Notes under the pieces: generated by a model
What the model saw: the letters and a program-made list of their open reading frames with translations, nothing else
The model's database searches: none
What the model was told of the DNA's origin: nothing
Shown here: positions 34,711 through 43,395 of the stretch, piece after piece
How positions within the stretch are numbered: position 1 is the first letter of the stretch
Layout: every line of letters starts with the position of its first letter
Program-made: the position numbers and the translations under genes
Assembly (NCBI RefSeq): GCF_037479095.1
Contig: NZ_JBBGZW010000002.1
Location: 822,707-886,706, forward strand
Source: Pantoea nemavictus
GTDB taxonomy: Bacteria; Pseudomonadota; Gammaproteobacteria; Enterobacterales; Enterobacteriaceae
Direction: 5' to 3'
DNA: 64,000 nt

Positions 34711-35277
34711 ATGATTGAACAATCATTACTGGCAACGCTTTCTGGTGTTCGGCTGCATATTTTCCATCCTGACTCACAAAGCGTGCGCGCGTTTTGCGCC
34801 TCGCTGGCGCAGCTGGGCTGTCACGCGCAACACAGTTGGCCGCCCGCGGCGTCATTCCCTGCGGAAACACAACTGCTGCTGGTGGCGATTGACGCCCATC
34901 AGCAGCAAGCGCTGCCTGGCCTCTTCAGCAGCGCCCAGCAGCGGGACATTCCCCTGGTTGCGCTGGCCGATTGCCACAATGCGCGGCTGTTTCCGCTGCT
35001 GCTGCAACTTCAGCCCAGCGCCATCGCCGAGCGAGAAATCAATCCCTTTGCCTTGATTGTGCAGATCATCGGCACGTTAAAAACCGTGCGCCAGCGCGAG
35101 CTGCTGCAGGTGCGCAGAGCGCGTGGTGAAAGGTTAGCGCAGGCCAAGGGCGTGTTAATGCAAACCTTTGGCCTTGATGAGTCTGGCGCGTATCGTTTAA
35201 TGCGCAGTGAAGCGATGAACACGCGCAGCAGCCTGGAATTTACCGCGCAACGCGTGATTAATACTCTGCAAAAGTAG
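34711..35277 (+). CDS. AmiR-like ANTAR-domain antiterminator
   Basis: 188 residues. The N-terminal half is a degenerate receiver-like domain that aligns by eye with Pseudomonas AmiR (the LGCHAQHSWPPAASF segment matches its GCSVRQCWPPPEAF). A helical linker around residue 125 leads to a C-terminal ANTAR RNA-binding domain (AQAKGVLMQTFGLDESGAYRLMR). AmiR relieves termination in amide-utilisation leaders. The dual-hexaloop RNA at 29794-29842 is the obvious target. No AmiC-type cytosolic partner is encoded here. Its stop abuts the convergent AraC gene with no gap. Confidence 0.83.
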   Translation: MIEQSLLATLSGVRLHIFHPDSQSVRAFCASLAQLGCHAQHSWPPAASFPAETQLLLVAIDAHQQQALPGLFSSAQQRDIPLVALADCHNARLFPLLLQLQPSAIAEREINPFALIVQIIGTLKTVRQRELLQVRRARGERLAQAKGVLMQTFGLDESGAYRLMRSEAMNTRSSLEFTAQRVINTLQK

Positions 35278-36225
35278 TTACTCCTGCGCCTGAGCGTCCG
35301 GCAGTCGCAGCAGGCTGCTGGGCGTATAACCAAAGGCTTTGCGAAACGCCAGGCTGAAGTGCGACATGTCGCTAAAGCCATGATCCAGCGCCACCTGCGT
35401 GATATTGCGCGCTTTGCCTTCCGCCAGAATGCGGCGGCAGGCGTGCAGGCGCTCCTGCCAGAGGAAGTTCATCGGGGTGGTGCCGTGGGCGGCGAACACC
35501 CGGCTGATGGTGCGCGGAGAAACGTGATGCGCATTGGCTATCTGCGCCACCGACAACTCCGGCTCCTGCAGATTTTGGCGCAAAAAAAGCACTACGCGCG
35601 AATAGAGATCGGGTTTCAACGCCTGCTCGCTGTGCTGCAAATTAACGCTGACCGAAATCATATTCAGCAGCGTATTAGCAAACTGCGCGGCCAGAAACGC
35701 ATTCTCCCGCTCGGCGTTAAACACAAAGGCTTCCTGCAGCAGTTGTTTAAGCGAGGTCATGCCGGGCCGCGTAAGGTCCAGCGTTTTACCCGCCAGTTTT
35801 GCCGTGGCAGGTGCCTCTTTCTCCATGATGTGACGCGGCAGATGCACGATATTGATGGCGACATTGTCCATCGCAAAATCAAACGGCGTGGCTGCATCGT
35901 AAATCACTACGTCGCCGGCGCTAACGCGTGACTGGTGACCATTCTGACGCAGCGTACCGCTGCCCGCACTGACGTAACCCAGATAGAAATCGTGATTAGG
36001 ATGGCGGCGAATGCACTCCGGCGTGCGTTGCCACATCAGCGCGGTATGCGATACGTGATTAGCGATATCCAGTTGACCTAACATCGAATAGGCGAAGCTG
36101 CCGGAAAACGCACCGGCGTGCATTTGCCGCGCTTCGGCCTTAATCAAACGTGAGCACACCGCATCGCGCCAGGCATCGAAGCGATGACGATTATCGAGAT
36201 CATCGGTGGTGAACAGCTCTTTCAT
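35278..36225 (-). CDS. AraC-family regulator with AraC_binding_2-type domain
   Basis: 315 residues. The first 190 form the ligand domain seen in NitR- and FeaR-like regulators (HRFDAWRDAVCSRL at the start, then a cupin-like core). The C-terminus has two HTH units: VAQIANAHHVSPRTISRVFAAHG and ITQVALDHGFSDMSHFSLAFR. Such proteins activate nitrile, amide or amine catabolic genes. It lies 118 bp downstream of an amidase gene on the same strand and so may be co-transcribed with and activate it. Confidence 0.87.
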   Translation of the reverse strand: MKELFTTDDLDNRHRFDAWRDAVCSRLIKAEARQMHAGAFSGSFAYSMLGQLDIANHVSHTALMWQRTPECIRRHPNHDFYLGYVSAGSGTLRQNGHQSRVSAGDVVIYDAATPFDFAMDNVAINIVHLPRHIMEKEAPATAKLAGKTLDLTRPGMTSLKQLLQEAFVFNAERENAFLAAQFANTLLNMISVSVNLQHSEQALKPDLYSRVVLFLRQNLQEPELSVAQIANAHHVSPRTISRVFAAHGTTPMNFLWQERLHACRRILAEGKARNITQVALDHGFSDMSHFSLAFRKAFGYTPSSLLRLPDAQAQE

Positions 36226-36343
36226 ATCAGCATCCCCTAAACATGGCGAAAAAGGGCGGAAGTAGAGGAGTTAAAGCAAGTTTCAGGCCATCAGCGGGTG
36301 AAAGGGCCGCCCCGATGCTGTCGAGGCGGCAAAGGCGAAAGAT

Positions 36344-37738
36344 TTACAGCGCAGGATGCTGTTTATGCCAATCGGTAACCTGCTGGAAGGCCCACGCGCC
36401 CTGAATCATGGTGGTTTCAGCGAAATGCGCCGCGACCAGCTGGAAGCCAATAGGCGCGCCGGTTGCTGTCATACCGCACGGCAAGGTAATGGTGGGATGT
36501 CCGCTGGCATCGAATGCACTGGTATAGCGCAGCACGCCGTTAAACAGTGCCTGATCGGTACCAAAACGGGTCATGGTGTCCCAGGTTAATCCGGCATAGG
36601 CGGTCGCGGGAGCGAGAATCAAATCGACCTGAGTAAAGAGTGCGGAAATATCGCCGCGCAGCGCCGCACGATTGAGCAGCAGCCGCTGATACTCGAGTGC
36701 GGTGACGCTGTGACCGAGATCCAGCAGACCCGCCAAAGCCGGACCGTATTGATCTTTCTGCGCTGGATAGGTCTTTTCATGCGCCAGTGCAGTTTCCACG
36801 GCGCATAGCGCGCTCCACTCGGCGGCGGCTTGTTCGGTATCCGGCAGCGTAATATCCACCAATGTGGCACCGAGCGAACTCAACGTGGCGATAGCCGCTT
36901 GCAGCGCCGCCCGCGTCTCTTCATCCACTTTCTCCAGCGCCCAGCTTTTATCGACACCGATGCGCATTTTGCTAATACCGCGCGTCATCAGCGCCAGATA
37001 ATCAGGTACCGGTTCGCTGCTGGAAGTGGAATCTTTATCATCGCGACCGGCAATGGCTTGCAGCATGGCGGCGGCGTCAGCGGCGTTGCGCGCCATAGGG
37101 CCGATATGGTCGAGGGATGCCGCCAGTTCACAGGCGCCGTGACGTGTCACGCGACCCCAGGTTGGTTTAATCCCGGTCAGGCCGTTGGCGTTAGACGGGA
37201 AGCGAATGGAACCGCCGGTATCGGTGCCAATCGAGCCAAAGCACAAGCCCGCTGCGGTAGCGACGCCGGATCCGCTGGAGGAGACGCCGGTCCACAACGC
37301 GCTGCCCCACGGATTATTGGGGCGAGTGATTTCGGGATGGTGATCGGCGAAGGCGCTTTCGGTTTGCGTCAGCTTGCCGAGAATCACCGCACCCGCCGCG
37401 CGGAAGCGTTCCACCACGGTGGAGTTTTCGTCTGGATAGTGATCCTTGTGGATGATCATGCCGTGGCTGGTGGGGGCATCTTTGGTCCAGATCAGATCTT
37501 TCAACGCAATCGGCACACCGTGCAGCGGGCCACGCATTTTGCCCTGGGCAATCTCTGCATCGGCTTCGGCCGCCTGCTTCAGCGCGCTATCACGAATGAT
37601 GTAGAAGAAGCTGTGTAAGTCACGATCCAACGTATCGATACGCGCCAGCAGCGTTTGCGTGACCTCAAGCGAGGAGATGTCGCCCGACTGAATCAGACGG
37701 CCAATTTCCAGCAAGCTTTTGTAATGCAGATTATTCAT
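36344..37738 (-). CDS. Amidase (amidase-signature family)
   Basis: 464 residues. Catalytic Lys in VPIALKDLIWTKD, cis-Ser in GVSSSGSGVATAAG, and the Ser nucleophile region GTDTGGSIRFPSNANGLTG. No signal peptide. Cytosolic amide hydrolysis to acid plus ammonia fits with the importer and AmiR-like regulator nearby. It shares only the signature core with the other amidase of the window at 13242-14606. The gene is divergent from the 476-residue protein gene (194 bp between starts). Confidence 0.88.
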   Translation of the reverse strand: MNNLHYKSLLEIGRLIQSGDISSLEVTQTLLARIDTLDRDLHSFFYIIRDSALKQAAEADAEIAQGKMRGPLHGVPIALKDLIWTKDAPTSHGMIIHKDHYPDENSTVVERFRAAGAVILGKLTQTESAFADHHPEITRPNNPWGSALWTGVSSSGSGVATAAGLCFGSIGTDTGGSIRFPSNANGLTGIKPTWGRVTRHGACELAASLDHIGPMARNAADAAAMLQAIAGRDDKDSTSSSEPVPDYLALMTRGISKMRIGVDKSWALEKVDEETRAALQAAIATLSSLGATLVDITLPDTEQAAAEWSALCAVETALAHEKTYPAQKDQYGPALAGLLDLGHSVTALEYQRLLLNRAALRGDISALFTQVDLILAPATAYAGLTWDTMTRFGTDQALFNGVLRYTSAFDASGHPTITLPCGMTATGAPIGFQLVAAHFAETTMIQGAWAFQQVTDWHKQHPAL

Positions 37739-37932
37739 CCTGACCTTTCCTCGTGAGTGAGAGATGTGCTGATGAATAACCTAAGTCAGGTGCGTGGTGC
37801 GGGCTGTGTTTAACCAGACAGATGCTGTGCCAGAAATGCCAACCCGTGGTGGGGTGCGGGTGACAAAACACTAAAGCTGCCGAAATTCTCGCCGATAACG
37901 TAGCGGAATAGTACATAACGAGGATTATTTTC

Positions 37933-39363
37933 ATGCTAAATGGGATTGGCAGCAGCGTACTGAGAAATTTAATCGCTTCTAACGCGGTGGTCACACCGAC
38001 GGTCAACAGCAAAACCGCGAAAAATGCCTTAACGGCAGAAGCCTCCACCAAAGTGACCTTCAGCGAGGCGAGTGACGCCATCGCCGCGATCTACAAAATC
38101 GTGCCTGCACAGGTACAAAGCTCCGTGGATGTCACCAGCAGCCTGCAAGCGCAGCTGAACGGTGCCGCGCAGGCGAAAGGCGTTGGCATGAACGGTCTGG
38201 GCAGCTCCTTGCTCAGTAATCTGGCCAGCAATCGCGGTGATGTGACCCTGAGCGTTCCCGCAACCGACGCGGTTAACAGCGCACAAAGCAGCAGCCAAAG
38301 TGCGCTGGCGTTGACCATCACCACCCAATCTGGCGTGCAGGTTAGCCTGCAAATGACGCGCCAGCAGGGCGGCATGGTGGTGGAGCTGAAAACCAGCGGT
38401 GGCCAGTTGAATAACGATGAAGCTGCGGCGATTGGCAGCTTGTCAGCGGGTTTGCAGAAGGCGTTGGATGGCCTTGATGCCAGCACGACTCAACTTGATA
38501 TCAGCGATCTGATGAAGTTTGATAGCTCGGTGTTGAAAAGCGTCGATCTGAAGACCGATCTGCGCAACGGCAATAATGTCACGCAGTCGCTGAATCTGCA
38601 TGCCGACGATCAAGAGCGCTGGCTCGGTTTCCACAATGGTGATGTCAGCATCAAACTGGACACCGATATGTCGAAACTGACGCAGGCGGGTAGTGCGGCG
38701 CAGCAGGCCGCGGCGCTGGATCAGTGGAGCACCAAATTTGACCAGGCGGCGGCACGCGGTCATGGCAACAGTGCCATGCTGTCGCTGTTTAAAGAGAGCT
38801 TCCGTGCGCTCAATACCACCGAGGGCAAAGCGGCCGAAAGTATTAACACGCAGCGAGTGAAAGCGATTGATGCCAATGCGGCGAAGAGTGGCGCGATCAG
38901 CGGACTGGCCGATTTTTCCGCCACTTATCAGCAGACGCCGATTTCCGGTAATCCGTATAAGCCGGAAGAGGAAGATAGCTTCTCACTCAATGTGGCGCAA
39001 AAAACCACCACGCAGCAGCATGGCGATAGCCAGGATTTGAGCCAGCAGACGCTGTTTAAACTGAAAGCCAGTTTTCATACCGCGCTGGATTCCGCCTCAG
39101 CGGTGAAACTTACCGAACAGAAATCGTCGCAGAACTACAAATATCATCTGATTGATGATGAAGAGCGCAGCCAGACGTCGGTGACGCAGAATAAGAAAGG
39201 GGATTTGACTGCAAACTATTCGCAGCAGCTGACGCAAAATGAGACGGTCAAGACCTATCAGCTGGCGCAGTTGATCGACAGCGTAGAGATCCCGCACAGC
39301 GCGAAAAGCGAATCGAGCCGTTCATTCGCCGCCGCGCAGTTTGATGCGCAATTAAATAATTAA
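37933..39363 (+). CDS. Cysteine-free protein of unknown function
   Basis: 476 residues, not recognised. It has no Cys, only two Trp, and is rich in Ser, Ala, Gln, Thr and Asn, with no signal peptide and no membrane segment. Residues 1-24 (MLNGIGSSVLRNLIASN) resemble residues 86-108 (MNGLGSSLLSNLASN), an internal repeat. The C-terminal third is charged and Gln-rich. GAGG lies upstream of the ATG. The composition resembles secreted or surface-associated proteins exported without a classical signal, such as type III substrates or flagellar-type proteins, but no secretion gene is near. It is monocistronic and followed by a repeat and an IS element. Confidence 0.7.
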   Translation: MLNGIGSSVLRNLIASNAVVTPTVNSKTAKNALTAEASTKVTFSEASDAIAAIYKIVPAQVQSSVDVTSSLQAQLNGAAQAKGVGMNGLGSSLLSNLASNRGDVTLSVPATDAVNSAQSSSQSALALTITTQSGVQVSLQMTRQQGGMVVELKTSGGQLNNDEAAAIGSLSAGLQKALDGLDASTTQLDISDLMKFDSSVLKSVDLKTDLRNGNNVTQSLNLHADDQERWLGFHNGDVSIKLDTDMSKLTQAGSAAQQAAALDQWSTKFDQAAARGHGNSAMLSLFKESFRALNTTEGKAAESINTQRVKAIDANAAKSGAISGLADFSATYQQTPISGNPYKPEEEDSFSLNVAQKTTTQQHGDSQDLSQQTLFKLKASFHTALDSASAVKLTEQKSSQNYKYHLIDDEERSQTSVTQNKKGDLTANYSQQLTQNETVKTYQLAQLIDSVEIPHSAKSESSRSFAAAQFDAQLNN

Positions 39364-39397
39364 TAGTCCAGCGCCGCTATTAACCTTCGCACAATTT

Positions 39398-39462
39398 GTA
39401 GCGGCGCGATTTATCGCGCTCTTTTGACGTTTAAACTGAGACGCGCAATAAATTGCGCCGCT
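39398..39462. repeat. Paired palindromic element interrupted by the IS110 element
   Basis: GTAGCGGCGCGATTTATCGCGC at the left and GCGCAATAAATTGCGCCGCT at the right. The expected final AC of the right unit is missing here and reappears as ACGAG at 40672, directly after the IS element. So the element entered after the CT of this unit. Confidence 0.85.
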
Positions 39463-39475
39463 TGTATCTTGAATG

Positions 39476-39644
39476 TGTTGCTGGTTAGCTACCAGCAACA
39501 TGAAACGGAGGCAGCTTTTTGCGCCGCTTAAGACCCGATCTTGCTTCGTAGCTTTAAGCCCTCCGTTTCTCCTTTCACGCCAGCAACTACTCTGAACGGT
39601 AACCAGAAGCTCTGACTTCGTATGTACAAGGCTAGATGGCGTGA
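39476..39644 (+). ncRNA. Candidate bridge RNA of the IS110 element
   Basis: Three consecutive stem-loops. Tip: 10 bp, 39476-39485 with 39491-39500. Loop 1: 10-bp stem 39502-39511 with 39560-39569, inner stem 39526-39532 with 39553-39559. Its left strand holds TTGCGCCGCT (39519-39528), identical to the left target; its right strand holds TCGTAGC (39546-39552), the complement of GCTACGA across the core and right target. Loop 2: 8-bp stem 39575-39582 with 39637-39644, holding ACGGTA (39596-39601), identical to the element's right end, and TACAAG (39625-39630), complementary to CTTGTA at its left end. Confidence 0.82.
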
Positions 39645-39670
39645 TGGTTTAAGTGAAAGGGAGATATCCG

Positions 39671-40654
39671 ATGTTCTGTCTTGGTATTGATGTAAGCAAA
39701 CACAAACTCGACCTCTGCCTGTTCCCCGGCAACGGCAAAAAGAAAACGAAATCCATCAAAAATCAGGTCGGCGTAGAACGTGACATCTGCGACTGGCTCC
39801 AGAAGCAGAAGTGCCCGCCAGAGCAGGTGATGGTGGTGATGGAAGCGACCAGCGTCTATCACGAAAACGTCGCTTACGGGCTGCACGGGAACACGCCCGT
39901 GACGGTCTGTATCGGCAATCCGCAACGGGTCAGGGAGTTTGCCCGCGGAATGGGTATCCTGACCAAAAATGACGCGGTCGACGCCTGGGTGCTGGCCCGT
40001 TACGGCGAGCTGAAACAGCCCGATGCCTGGGTTCCGCCGCCACCGGAAGTCCGCAAGCTGAAAGACCTGCTGCGTCTGCGTGACGCCATCGTTGAAGATG
40101 TGCAGCGCGCGACGAACAGGCTCGAGAAGGCGAACTCAACCCAGACGGCGGGCGAGGTGACCGACTCGCTTGAAAGAACAAAAAAATCGCATGAAAAGGA
40201 GCTGAAGCGAATAAACGCGCTGATTGACGACCACATGGATAAGAATGATGGTCTGAAAGATGATCTTAAGCTGCTGGAGTCGATAAAAGGTATCGGCGGC
40301 GTAGTGGGAACGACCATGCTGTCGGTGCTGCGTACGTGCCAGTTCCGCAATGCGGGTCAGGTAGCGGCGTGGCTGGGCGTGGTGCCGGTCGAGAAGACGT
40401 CAGGCAGTTCGGTGAGAGGGCTGGCCCGGATGTCGAAAACCGGTCCCGCCGACGTGAGAGCGAAGCTGTATATGGCCGCGATAGTAGCGGCAAGGTGGAA
40501 TCGCCCCGTAAGAGCGCTGTATGAAAGGCTGATGGCGAAGGGCAAGCCAGCCAAAGTGGCGCTGGGAGCGGTGATGCGCAAACTGGTCCATCTCTGCTTC
40601 GGTGTGCTTAAAACACGAGAGCCGTGGAACGAAAACTACGTAGCTACCGCTTGA
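39671..40654 (+). CDS. IS110-family transposase (bridge recombinase)
   Basis: 327 residues from ATG 39671 with GGGAG upstream; the in-frame GTG at 39653 is less likely. RuvC-like DEDD residues: Asp7 (GIDVSK), Glu58 (MEATS), Asp101 and Asp104 (KNDAVDAWV). A coiled-coil region at about 135-195 links to the C-terminal Tnp domain, GIGGVVGTTMLS then SGSSVRGLARMSKTG, containing the catalytic Ser. The frame is intact, so the element may be active. Confidence 0.92.
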   Translation: MFCLGIDVSKHKLDLCLFPGNGKKKTKSIKNQVGVERDICDWLQKQKCPPEQVMVVMEATSVYHENVAYGLHGNTPVTVCIGNPQRVREFARGMGILTKNDAVDAWVLARYGELKQPDAWVPPPPEVRKLKDLLRLRDAIVEDVQRATNRLEKANSTQTAGEVTDSLERTKKSHEKELKRINALIDDHMDKNDGLKDDLKLLESIKGIGGVVGTTMLSVLRTCQFRNAGQVAAWLGVVPVEKTSGSSVRGLARMSKTGPADVRAKLYMAAIVAARWNRPVRALYERLMAKGKPAKVALGAVMRKLVHLCFGVLKTREPWNENYVATA

Positions 40655-40824
40655 CGTTCAAGACGGTAGCTACGAGTATGTGCAAACATCATTATTTGCA
40701 GATTAAAACTTTTCTTAGCGTTATTTGATCTTAAGAATTACTCGCCGCTTTTTTATACTCAGCTACTCCTCGCAGCGCCGCCTGTAGCCCTTTGTTGTGC
40801 CTAAATAAATCGATAGCTTAATAA

Positions 40825-40840
40825 TGGCAACCCATTGCCA
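40825..40840. promoter_or_regulatory. 16-bp palindrome upstream of the monooxygenase cluster
   Basis: TGGCAA-CCCA-TTGCCA, 6-bp arms around 4 bp, 138 bp before the first gene of the cluster. It could be an operator. The rest of the 40672-40977 gap is AT-rich with no gene or recognisable promoter that I would defend. Confidence 0.4.
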
Positions 40841-40977
40841 GATATAGCATAACCGCGCTATTTACTTGCTTAAACTCCGCTGATTATCATCGCTTTCAAC
40901 CCGTTATTAATTCCACCGCCTGCTGGCTTATTCAGTGCAGGCTTACTATTCGCTGTGCAGTAAAAGTGAAATCAGCT

Positions 40978-42183
40978 ATGACGCAAAACAGTGACGAGAT
41001 TATTAACCGCGCCGCGGTATTAAGCAGCGATGCACAGGCGATTGCCGCCGCACGCCATTTAGCCGAACAGGCGAAAAGCGGTGCAGTTGAGCGCGATCAA
41101 CAACGTCTATACCCGATTGAGCTACTGAACCAATTCACCTTATTGGGCCTTGGTAGCATCAGCGTGCCGCGTGAATTTGGCGGCGCAGGCTTGTCGTTCC
41201 AGACGGTAGCCGAGGTATTTCGACTGATCTCCGCCAGCGATCCGTCGCTCGGGCAAATCCCACAAAACCACTTTGGCCTGATTCAGTTCATCCTCGGTGA
41301 AGGTTCTGCAGCGCAACAACAGCAGTTGTTGCGTGCGGTGGTCGACGGCAAGCGCCTTGGCAATGGAGGGCCAGAGAAAAACACCAAACACACGCGCGAT
41401 GTGCAAGCGCAATTAGTGACAACGTCACAAGGTGTGCAGCTCACTGGGGAGAAGTTCTACTCTACCGGCGCGCTATTCGCCGACATTCTGGTCACCACCG
41501 CCATGCATGACCAGCAGCCGACCATGGCGTTTATTCCGTTGCCAGCGCAGGGCGTAGAAATTGTCGATGACTGGTCCGGCATCGGACAGCGCACTACTGC
41601 CAGCGGCACGGTGAAACTGCAGCAGGTGGTGGTGGATCCGGCGCTGCTGATGTCGCTGCCTGCGCCGGAAAAGCCGACGCTACGCGGCGCGGTTTCACAG
41701 TTGATTCAGGCTGCGATTGATGCCGGGATTGCTCAGGGCGCGCTGGATGAGGCACTGGAGTTTGTGCGCAGCAGCTCGCGACCGTGGGTGGATGCCAATG
41801 TCAGCCGCAATGCCGACGATCCCTATATTATCGCCGACGTGGGCCGCATCAGCACCGATCTGAGCGCCGCCAATGCGCTGCTGGCGCGTGCCGCCCGCGT
41901 ACTGGACAGCATCGATAGGCAAGCGCTGACCGCTGAAAATTGCGCGCGCGCGTCGATTGCGGTGGCGGAAGCCAAAGTGCTCACCACCGAGGTTGCGCTG
42001 CGCGCCAGTGAGAAATTGCTGGAATGGGGCGGCAGTCGCGGCACGCTGCTGCGCCACGGGCTCGATCGCCACTGGCGCAATGCGCGCACCCACACTTTGC
42101 ACGATCCGGTGCGCTGGAAAACCCACGCTATCGGCAACTATTACCTCAATGATGCGCTGCCTGCGCGTCATGCGTGGATTTAA
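40978..42183 (+). CDS. Acyl-CoA-dehydrogenase-fold flavin monooxygenase (SfnB/DszC-like), copy 1
   Basis: 401 residues from ATG 40978; a GTG at 40966 is possible. The ACAD-type fold is shown by the N-terminal helical domain, FYSTGALFADILVTTA in the middle and the C-terminal DRHWRNARTHTLHDPVRWK segment diagnostic of the SfnB/DszC/monooxygenase branch. These enzymes use reduced FMN and oxygen on organosulfur or related substrates, rather than CoA esters. A paralogue follows directly. Confidence 0.83.
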   Translation: MTQNSDEIINRAAVLSSDAQAIAAARHLAEQAKSGAVERDQQRLYPIELLNQFTLLGLGSISVPREFGGAGLSFQTVAEVFRLISASDPSLGQIPQNHFGLIQFILGEGSAAQQQQLLRAVVDGKRLGNGGPEKNTKHTRDVQAQLVTTSQGVQLTGEKFYSTGALFADILVTTAMHDQQPTMAFIPLPAQGVEIVDDWSGIGQRTTASGTVKLQQVVVDPALLMSLPAPEKPTLRGAVSQLIQAAIDAGIAQGALDEALEFVRSSSRPWVDANVSRNADDPYIIADVGRISTDLSAANALLARAARVLDSIDRQALTAENCARASIAVAEAKVLTTEVALRASEKLLEWGGSRGTLLRHGLDRHWRNARTHTLHDPVRWKTHAIGNYYLNDALPARHAWI

Positions 42184-42192
42184 GGAGCAACC

Positions 42193-43395
42193 ATGACGCA
42201 GGTATTGCCTAAACAGCGCGCGACGCGCATCGCGACAGCCCAGCAAGCGTTACAGGTGGCGCAGGAATTAGCGGCGCGTTTTCGTGCCGGTTCATCCCAG
42301 CGCGACCGCGAACGTGAGCTGCCGCACACCGAGTTGCAGCAGCTGTTTCAATCCGGGCTAGGTGCCATCACCGTGCCGCGCGCCTTCGGTGGCATTGAGA
42401 TTTCTAGCGCTGAACTGGCTGAGATTTTCGTGATGTTAAGCGCTGCCGACGGTTCGATTGGTCAGGTGCCGCAGAACCATTTTTACGCGCTGGAAGTGCT
42501 GCGCATCAACGGCAGCGAGGCGCAGAAAAAACGGCTGTATGCCGAGGTGCTGGACGGCGTGCATCATGGCAATGCGCTGGCGGAGTTCAGCTCGCCGGCC
42601 GCGCATCAGCGATCGACTGCAGTTTCGCAGCAGGCTGAGGGATTGCGTCTCAACGGCAACAAGTTTTACTGCACCGGTGCGTTATACGCCGATCGTATTC
42701 CGACGCTGGCGATTGCCGATGACGGTAAAGAACAGCTGGTGTTTGTGCCGCGCCAGCAGCCAGGCGTCAACGTGATCGATGACTGGAGCGGCTTTGGTCA
42801 GCGCACCACCGGCAGCGGCAGCGTGCAGTTCCGCGATGTGGCGATTGCGCCGGAAGATGTGGTGCCATTCCAGACGGCGTTTGAACGGCCGAGCACCGTT
42901 GGGCCGTTTGCGCAGATTATGCATGCCGCCATCGATCAAGGCATCGCGCGTGCAGCCTTTAATGACATGCTTGATTTTCTGCGCCAGCGTGCACGTCCGT
43001 GGCCGGACAGCGGTGTGGAACGCGCCAGCGATGACCCATTGACGCTCGATCGTACCGGTCGCCTTGCCGCGCGACTTAGCGCAGGTGATGCGCTGCTGGC
43101 GATTGCCGGTGACGCCGTTGACGTGGCGCAGCGCGAACCCAGTGCGGAAAACGTGGCGCTAGCTTCAGTCGACGTGGCGAAGGCGCGCGCCTGGACCACT
43201 GAAGTGTCGCTGGAGGCCAGTAATCTGCTGTTTGAACTGGGCGGATCGCGTTCCAGCCTGCGCGAACACAACTTTGACCGCCACTGGCGTAATGCGCGCA
43301 CCCACACCCTGCACGATCCGGTACGCTGGAAATATCCGGCGATTGGCAACTACCTGCTGAATGGCGTGCTGCCACCGCGTCGGGGAACGATATGA
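42193..43395 (+). CDS. Acyl-CoA-dehydrogenase-fold flavin monooxygenase (SfnB/DszC-like), copy 2
   Basis: 400 residues, with AAGGAG before the ATG and a 9-bp gap from copy 1. It shares long blocks with copy 1 (FYCTGALYADRIPT, DDWSGFGQRTT, FDRHWRNARTHTLHDPVRWK), so the pair arose by tandem duplication but has diverged widely. The stop overlaps the LLM gene start (ATGA). Two copies may act on different intermediates or as a heteromer. Confidence 0.83.
   Translation: MTQVLPKQRATRIATAQQALQVAQELAARFRAGSSQRDRERELPHTELQQLFQSGLGAITVPRAFGGIEISSAELAEIFVMLSAADGSIGQVPQNHFYALEVLRINGSEAQKKRLYAEVLDGVHHGNALAEFSSPAAHQRSTAVSQQAEGLRLNGNKFYCTGALYADRIPTLAIADDGKEQLVFVPRQQPGVNVIDDWSGFGQRTTGSGSVQFRDVAIAPEDVVPFQTAFERPSTVGPFAQIMHAAIDQGIARAAFNDMLDFLRQRARPWPDSGVERASDDPLTLDRTGRLAARLSAGDALLAIAGDAVDVAQREPSAENVALASVDVAKARAWTTEVSLEASNLLFELGGSRSSLREHNFDRHWRNARTHTLHDPVRWKYPAIGNYLLNGVLPPRRGTI

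Larger units (their letters stand above)
39463..40671 (+). mobile_element. IS110-family insertion sequence (about 1.21 kb)
   Basis: One DEDD transposase with a 208-bp non-coding left end and a 17-bp right end, the layout of the IS110 subgroup. CT ends the left flank (39461-39462) and CT ends the element (40670-40671). Joining the flanks restores GCGCCGCT-ACGAG, matching other palindromic units such as the one at 47338-47351 (GCGCCGCTACGA). There are no terminal inverted repeats and no target duplication beyond the CT core, as expected for the family. The core could be assigned to either end. Confidence 0.85.

Noticed and set aside
37817..37832. Minus-strand sigma-54-like site before the amidase gene (TGGCAC-AGCAT-CTGTC)
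   Set aside because: The -24 half is perfect but the nearly invariant GC of the -12 half is missing.
39653..39670. GTG start for the IS110 transposase
   Set aside because: The ATG at 39671 has a proper GGGAG site and begins the conserved FCLGIDVSK segment.
40825..40840. Sigma-54 promoter reading of TGGCAACCCATTGCC
   Set aside because: GG and GC are separated by 9 bp instead of 10; the palindromic symmetry explains the sequence better.
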